In this document: in pieces, positions 14,930-17,360 of the stretch
Layout: each line of letters opens with the position of its first letter
Numbering within the stretch: position 1 is the first letter of the stretch
Assembly (NCBI GenBank): GCA_047975325.1
Contig: JBKEDF010000061.1
Coordinates: 1-17,360, forward strand
Reading direction: 5' to 3'
DNA from: JBKEDF01 sp047975325
GTDB taxonomy: Bacteria > Pseudomonadota > Alphaproteobacteria > Rhodobacterales > Rhodobacteraceae
DNA length: 17,360 nucleotides
The notes under the pieces: model-generated
Databases searched by the model: none
What the model was told of the DNA's origin: nothing
Seen by the model: only the letters and a program-made list of their open reading frames with translations
Made by a program: the position numbers and the translations under genes

Positions 14930-17151
14930 CAGGTATAATTTTCATCGTCTGCGGGTAAAGGAAAAAGGCAGGGTTCAGCCCGCAATTCCCATTGAATTGC
15001 CCCGGCTTCCGGGGGCTCGACCCTGATTGTGGTGATGGGGACGGCTTCCAGAAAACCCAACCCGGTTATGCCACAGACGGGGTCTTCTTCCTGACCGTGA
15101 AAGGACCGGATGCGCGCACCGGGAAGGGAGATCAGCAAGCTGAGATCGGAGGCCGGATGGGTCAGGCGGATCTCGCCCTCGGTGATTGTGGCGGTAACGC
15201 CGTCGCCGCATTGCAGCATCAACCGGGCCTGTTCGGCAGGAGGTGCGCCTGGACCCTGTTGCAGCAGTTCATCTAAGATGGTCAGATCCAGCCGGTCGAT
15301 GCGCCCGTTGATTTCTCGCCGGAATTTGCAATCGGTCACGGCATCATGGTGGCCTTCAAAATGAAATGCCCCATCGTCTTGCCATCCTGTCATCCGCGCC
15401 CGGCCCGGGGTGATGGCATAGTCGGCCCCGGGCAGGATGAAGGCGTTATGTGCCTCGGGCCCACGTAGCCAGGCGGGCAGGGGGCGGGCATATTCATGCG
15501 AATGAAAGCTGGGATCAATCAGCCATTCGATACCGTCCAGGTAGAGGGTGAAGGAAAGATTATCGGCATGTTTATGCGTTGCCGAAAGTGCGGTGGCCAG
15601 AAAGATCAGGGAAAAGGGTCTGCCTTCGTGATTGCCTCGGGCAATGCCATACCCGGCATGAGGCAGGATCGCCACTTCGGGGGTTGGCCAGGGGCGTTTC
15701 CCCCCCGGATCACCCTCGGGCGGGAGGGGCAGGCGGAACGTATCCCCCTGTGCCGGAAACCGTTTGCCATCGGGATAATGCATCAATGTGGAAAACCCTG
15801 ACATCCCGGCCAGAATGGCAGGGATGTCCGTTTGTCGCCCGCTAAGCGAGGCGAAGACATCTATTTTGGAAACCAGCCGCTGGATTCCACGGTGATAGCC
15901 AATCGAATTTTCGGCCAGGACAGCATAATCACCATCCCGGACAATCAGGGCCGCAAACTGATCACCGATCCGTTCCAATGCGAGATCGATCCAGTAATTG
16001 GCAGGGGCCCAGCCGGGAAAGGCAAGCCCCGTCGCAATCAGGGCAAAATCCTGAAACCAGGCATGGTTATGATAGCGGATTGATTGGTGTCCGGCATAGA
16101 AGACTTCCGAGGCCAGAAGCTGGGCATGGCTGTGGATTGCACGTCGCAACCGGGTCATGAAACGGCTATCGAAACCGTAATCCTGACCGATTCCATAAAG
16201 GGTGATGAAGGTCAGGAGCCGTTCCGCCACGCCATGATCGTACCAGGCATATTTGACATTCGGATCGGGAGTGTCATAGCTGCGAGTCAACCAGTCCGAG
16301 ACCAGGTCACGGGCGGCGAAAACCGGCCCTGCCTTTTTGGTTTCCAGCGCAGACAGCATAAGGATGAGTGCCGGATGCAATGCATGCCAGGAATATTGAT
16401 AGGTGTTGTTGCCCTCCAGACCATCCGGCCTTGAATCCGCCACCCGCCAGTTGATCAGCGTATCATGGATCAGCGGGCATTTTCCCTCTTCCATGAAGCT
16501 GTGCATCTGGTTGACGGCATTGGGGAAGTAGGACCGATTATAATCGGACAGGCTTTGCATTACATCGGCTGGAATCCGGTGTTCCTCACCAAAAATGGCA
16601 TCCGGTTCCGGGGTTTCCTGCCAAAGATAGAAATCCGTGATGTCGAGCCCTGCCTCCGGCCCGGGCACGCCCTTGATATAGAAACGGATATCCGAAACGG
16701 GCCGGTCTTCGGGATGATCCCAGTCATTGCGCCAACCCCAGGCAAGATCGGCGAAGCCCACGCAGAAATCGAACCAGTGATCCTGCCTCGGATGGCCAGC
16801 CTTGACATGGCAATACCGGTTTTCGTCGGTATGGCCGATCCCGATATAGGAGATCGATTTCCAGCCCCGGATCCGCAGTCGCAAGCCCATCCCGTTTGCC
16901 ATCCGCGCCTCCGGCAGGGAGAAGCGAAGTTGCTGGCTGATGGATCCCGCGTCCTCCGTGGTTCCGAACTCCACCATGACCCGGTTGGAATGCGGGACAA
17001 TCCGCCCCGTTCCAGCATTCAGCCGGGCCGGGTCAAGTTTTTCCACCCCCTCCCGCAGGGAGAAATGATCCAGGCGAAGCAGGTCGCGATCGGACAGGCA
17101 AAGTGGCATGGTGCCATGCGGGTCTGTCGTCCTTGGTGGATGAGAGGTCAT
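14929..17151 (-). CDS. Heparinase II/III family protein (polysaccharide lyase-like)
   Basis: This large protein (740 residues from the ATG at 17151, 749 from the one at 17178; numbering below uses the longer form) has the layout of heparinase II/III-like lyases, which cleave uronic-acid-containing polysaccharides. Residues about 30-187 form an all-beta, carbohydrate-binding-like region. Residues about 205-460 fit the alpha/alpha toroid, with IRYHNHAWFQDFAL (367-380) and AENSIGYHRG (422-431). The C-terminal beta-sheet domain has ATHKHADNLSF (533-543), the family hallmark with metal or catalytic His residues, DPSFHSHEYA (555-564) and EAHNAF (575-580). The start at 17151 has AGGA 10 bases upstream; the ATG at 17178 has none. 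No signal peptide is visible with either start, which is odd for a lyase. Such genes are common in surface-glycan clusters, where the role may be trimming or turnover; a ManNAcA-containing product is a possible substrate. Confidence 0.85.
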   Translation of the reverse strand: MTSHPPRTTDPHGTMPLCLSDRDLLRLDHFSLREGVEKLDPARLNAGTGRIVPHSNRVMVEFGTTEDAGSISQQLRFSLPEARMANGMGLRLRIRGWKSISYIGIGHTDENRYCHVKAGHPRQDHWFDFCVGFADLAWGWRNDWDHPEDRPVSDIRFYIKGVPGPEAGLDITDFYLWQETPEPDAIFGEEHRIPADVMQSLSDYNRSYFPNAVNQMHSFMEEGKCPLIHDTLINWRVADSRPDGLEGNNTYQYSWHALHPALILMLSALETKKAGPVFAARDLVSDWLTRSYDTPDPNVKYAWYDHGVAERLLTFITLYGIGQDYGFDSRFMTRLRRAIHSHAQLLASEVFYAGHQSIRYHNHAWFQDFALIATGLAFPGWAPANYWIDLALERIGDQFAALIVRDGDYAVLAENSIGYHRGIQRLVSKIDVFASLSGRQTDIPAILAGMSGFSTLMHYPDGKRFPAQGDTFRLPLPPEGDPGGKRPWPTPEVAILPHAGYGIARGNHEGRPFSLIFLATALSATHKHADNLSFTLYLDGIEWLIDPSFHSHEYARPLPAWLRGPEAHNAFILPGADYAITPGRARMTGWQDDGAFHFEGHHDAVTDCKFRREINGRIDRLDLTILDELLQQGPGAPPAEQARLMLQCGDGVTATITEGEIRLTHPASDLSLLISLPGARIRSFHGQEEDPVCGITGLGFLEAVPITTIRVEPPEAGAIQWELRAEPCLFPLPADDENYT

Positions 17152-17192
17152 GCTGTGATTGTCCTGTGGTCTTGTCATGTTCAGCGTGGTTA

Positions 17193-17257
17193 TGGGTTTT
17201 GAGGCAATATCACGGGAGTAATCATCTAGCCGGTCAGGTACTCCTCATGAAAACCCA
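17193..17257 (-). promoter_or_regulatory. Leader hairpin with two alternative pairings upstream of the heparinase-like gene
   Basis: In the transcribed leader of the heparinase-like gene, tgggtttt (17193-17200) pairs with aaaaccca (17250-17257). The stem can be extended by gagg (17201-17204) with cctc (17243-17246), with a 3-base bulge, or instead an inner stem ggagta (17215-17220)/tactcc (17239-17244) can form. The two inner choices share bases 17243-17244 and so exclude each other. No T-run follows on the - strand, so an effect on translation or RNA stability is more likely than simple termination. Confidence 0.4.
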
Positions 17258-17258
17258 A

Positions 17259-17306
17259 TCACCCACCAATATCATGCCCCAATAATGTGAGCTCTGCCCT
17301 GATCAT
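17259..17306 (-). CDS. Possible 15-residue leader peptide
   Basis: A tiny frame reads MIRAELTLLGHDIGG and stops with TGA just before the leader hairpin upstream of the heparinase-like gene. It has the best-looking ribosome binding site in this part of the window, ggaagga (complement of 17311-17317), 4 bases before the ATG. It shows no run of one amino acid, as classical attenuator peptides do. It may be a real upstream reading frame coupled to the hairpin, or chance. Confidence 0.25.
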   Translation of the reverse strand: MIRAELTLLGHDIGG

Positions 17307-17360
17307 TTTTTCCTTCCCGCTTTGTTGTCGGACCCTTTCGGCCGCGGTGCGGGATTTGCG

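Larger units (their letters stand above)
17179..17360. other. Right edge, 5' leader and promoter region of the heparinase-like gene
   Basis: This stretch has no full-length gene. It is less GC-rich than the coding parts and contains the leader hairpin and the tiny reading frame given separately. Bases 17307-17360 beyond them hold the purine-rich ribosome binding site and GC-rich sequence running off the window, with no recognisable promoter hexamers. Confidence 0.4.

Noticed and set aside
16465..17202. A 245-codon open frame on the + strand opposite the heparinase-like gene
   Set aside because: It is antisense to a well-supported gene and shows no recognisable motif.

Overview
This window looks like chromosomal DNA of a GC-rich alphaproteobacterium, most likely of the Rhodobacterales/Paracoccaceae type. 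That placement is an inference from high GC, GC-rich third codon positions, frequent GTG/TTG starts and protein style; the genus cannot be fixed by reading alone. The whole window is a cell-surface glycan locus: lipopolysaccharide (LPS) core genes next to an ABC-transporter-dependent (group 2 type) capsule or exopolysaccharide cluster. Fifteen protein genes are supported. No tRNA, rRNA, CRISPR array, insertion sequence or integrase was seen.

Left block (155-6925, all + strand): a DxD glycosyltransferase, a Kdo kinase (kdkA), a GT32-like DxD glycosyltransferase, a GT25 transferase, Kdo transferase (waaA), then after a 68-base AT-rich gap a GT4 glycosyltransferase and a carbohydrate esterase family 4 (polysaccharide deacetylase-like) protein. 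The first five read as an LPS inner-core operon: WaaA puts Kdo on lipid A, KdkA phosphorylates it, and the three transferases extend or decorate the core.

Middle block (6949-10885): kpsE and kpsT lie on the - strand and kpsM is divergent on the + strand, followed with a 4-base overlap by a GT2 glycosyltransferase. Together KpsM (permease), KpsT (ATPase) and KpsE (inner-membrane/periplasmic adaptor) form the inner-membrane part of a capsule exporter. The outer-membrane partner (KpsD/BexD type) and the Kdo-linker enzymes KpsC/KpsS are not in the window.

Right block (10913-17178, all - strand): a heparinase II/III-like protein, then a SAM-methyltransferase-like/coiled-coil protein, then wecB and wecC, which overlap by 4 bases. 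WecB and WecC make UDP-ManNAc and UDP-ManNAcA from UDP-GlcNAc, so the exported glycan probably contains N-acetylmannosaminuronic acid.

The most interesting items are: the methyltransferase-plus-long-coiled-coil protein, whose plan recalls WbdD-type chain-terminating molecular rulers and which carries an in-frame 42-base tandem duplication (two heptads); the separation of kpsM from kpsT across a divergent promoter region holding three back-to-back inverted repeats; a small leader-peptide-like ORF plus an alternative-pairing hairpin upstream of the heparinase-like gene; and a strong hairpin spanning both stop codons of two convergent genes.
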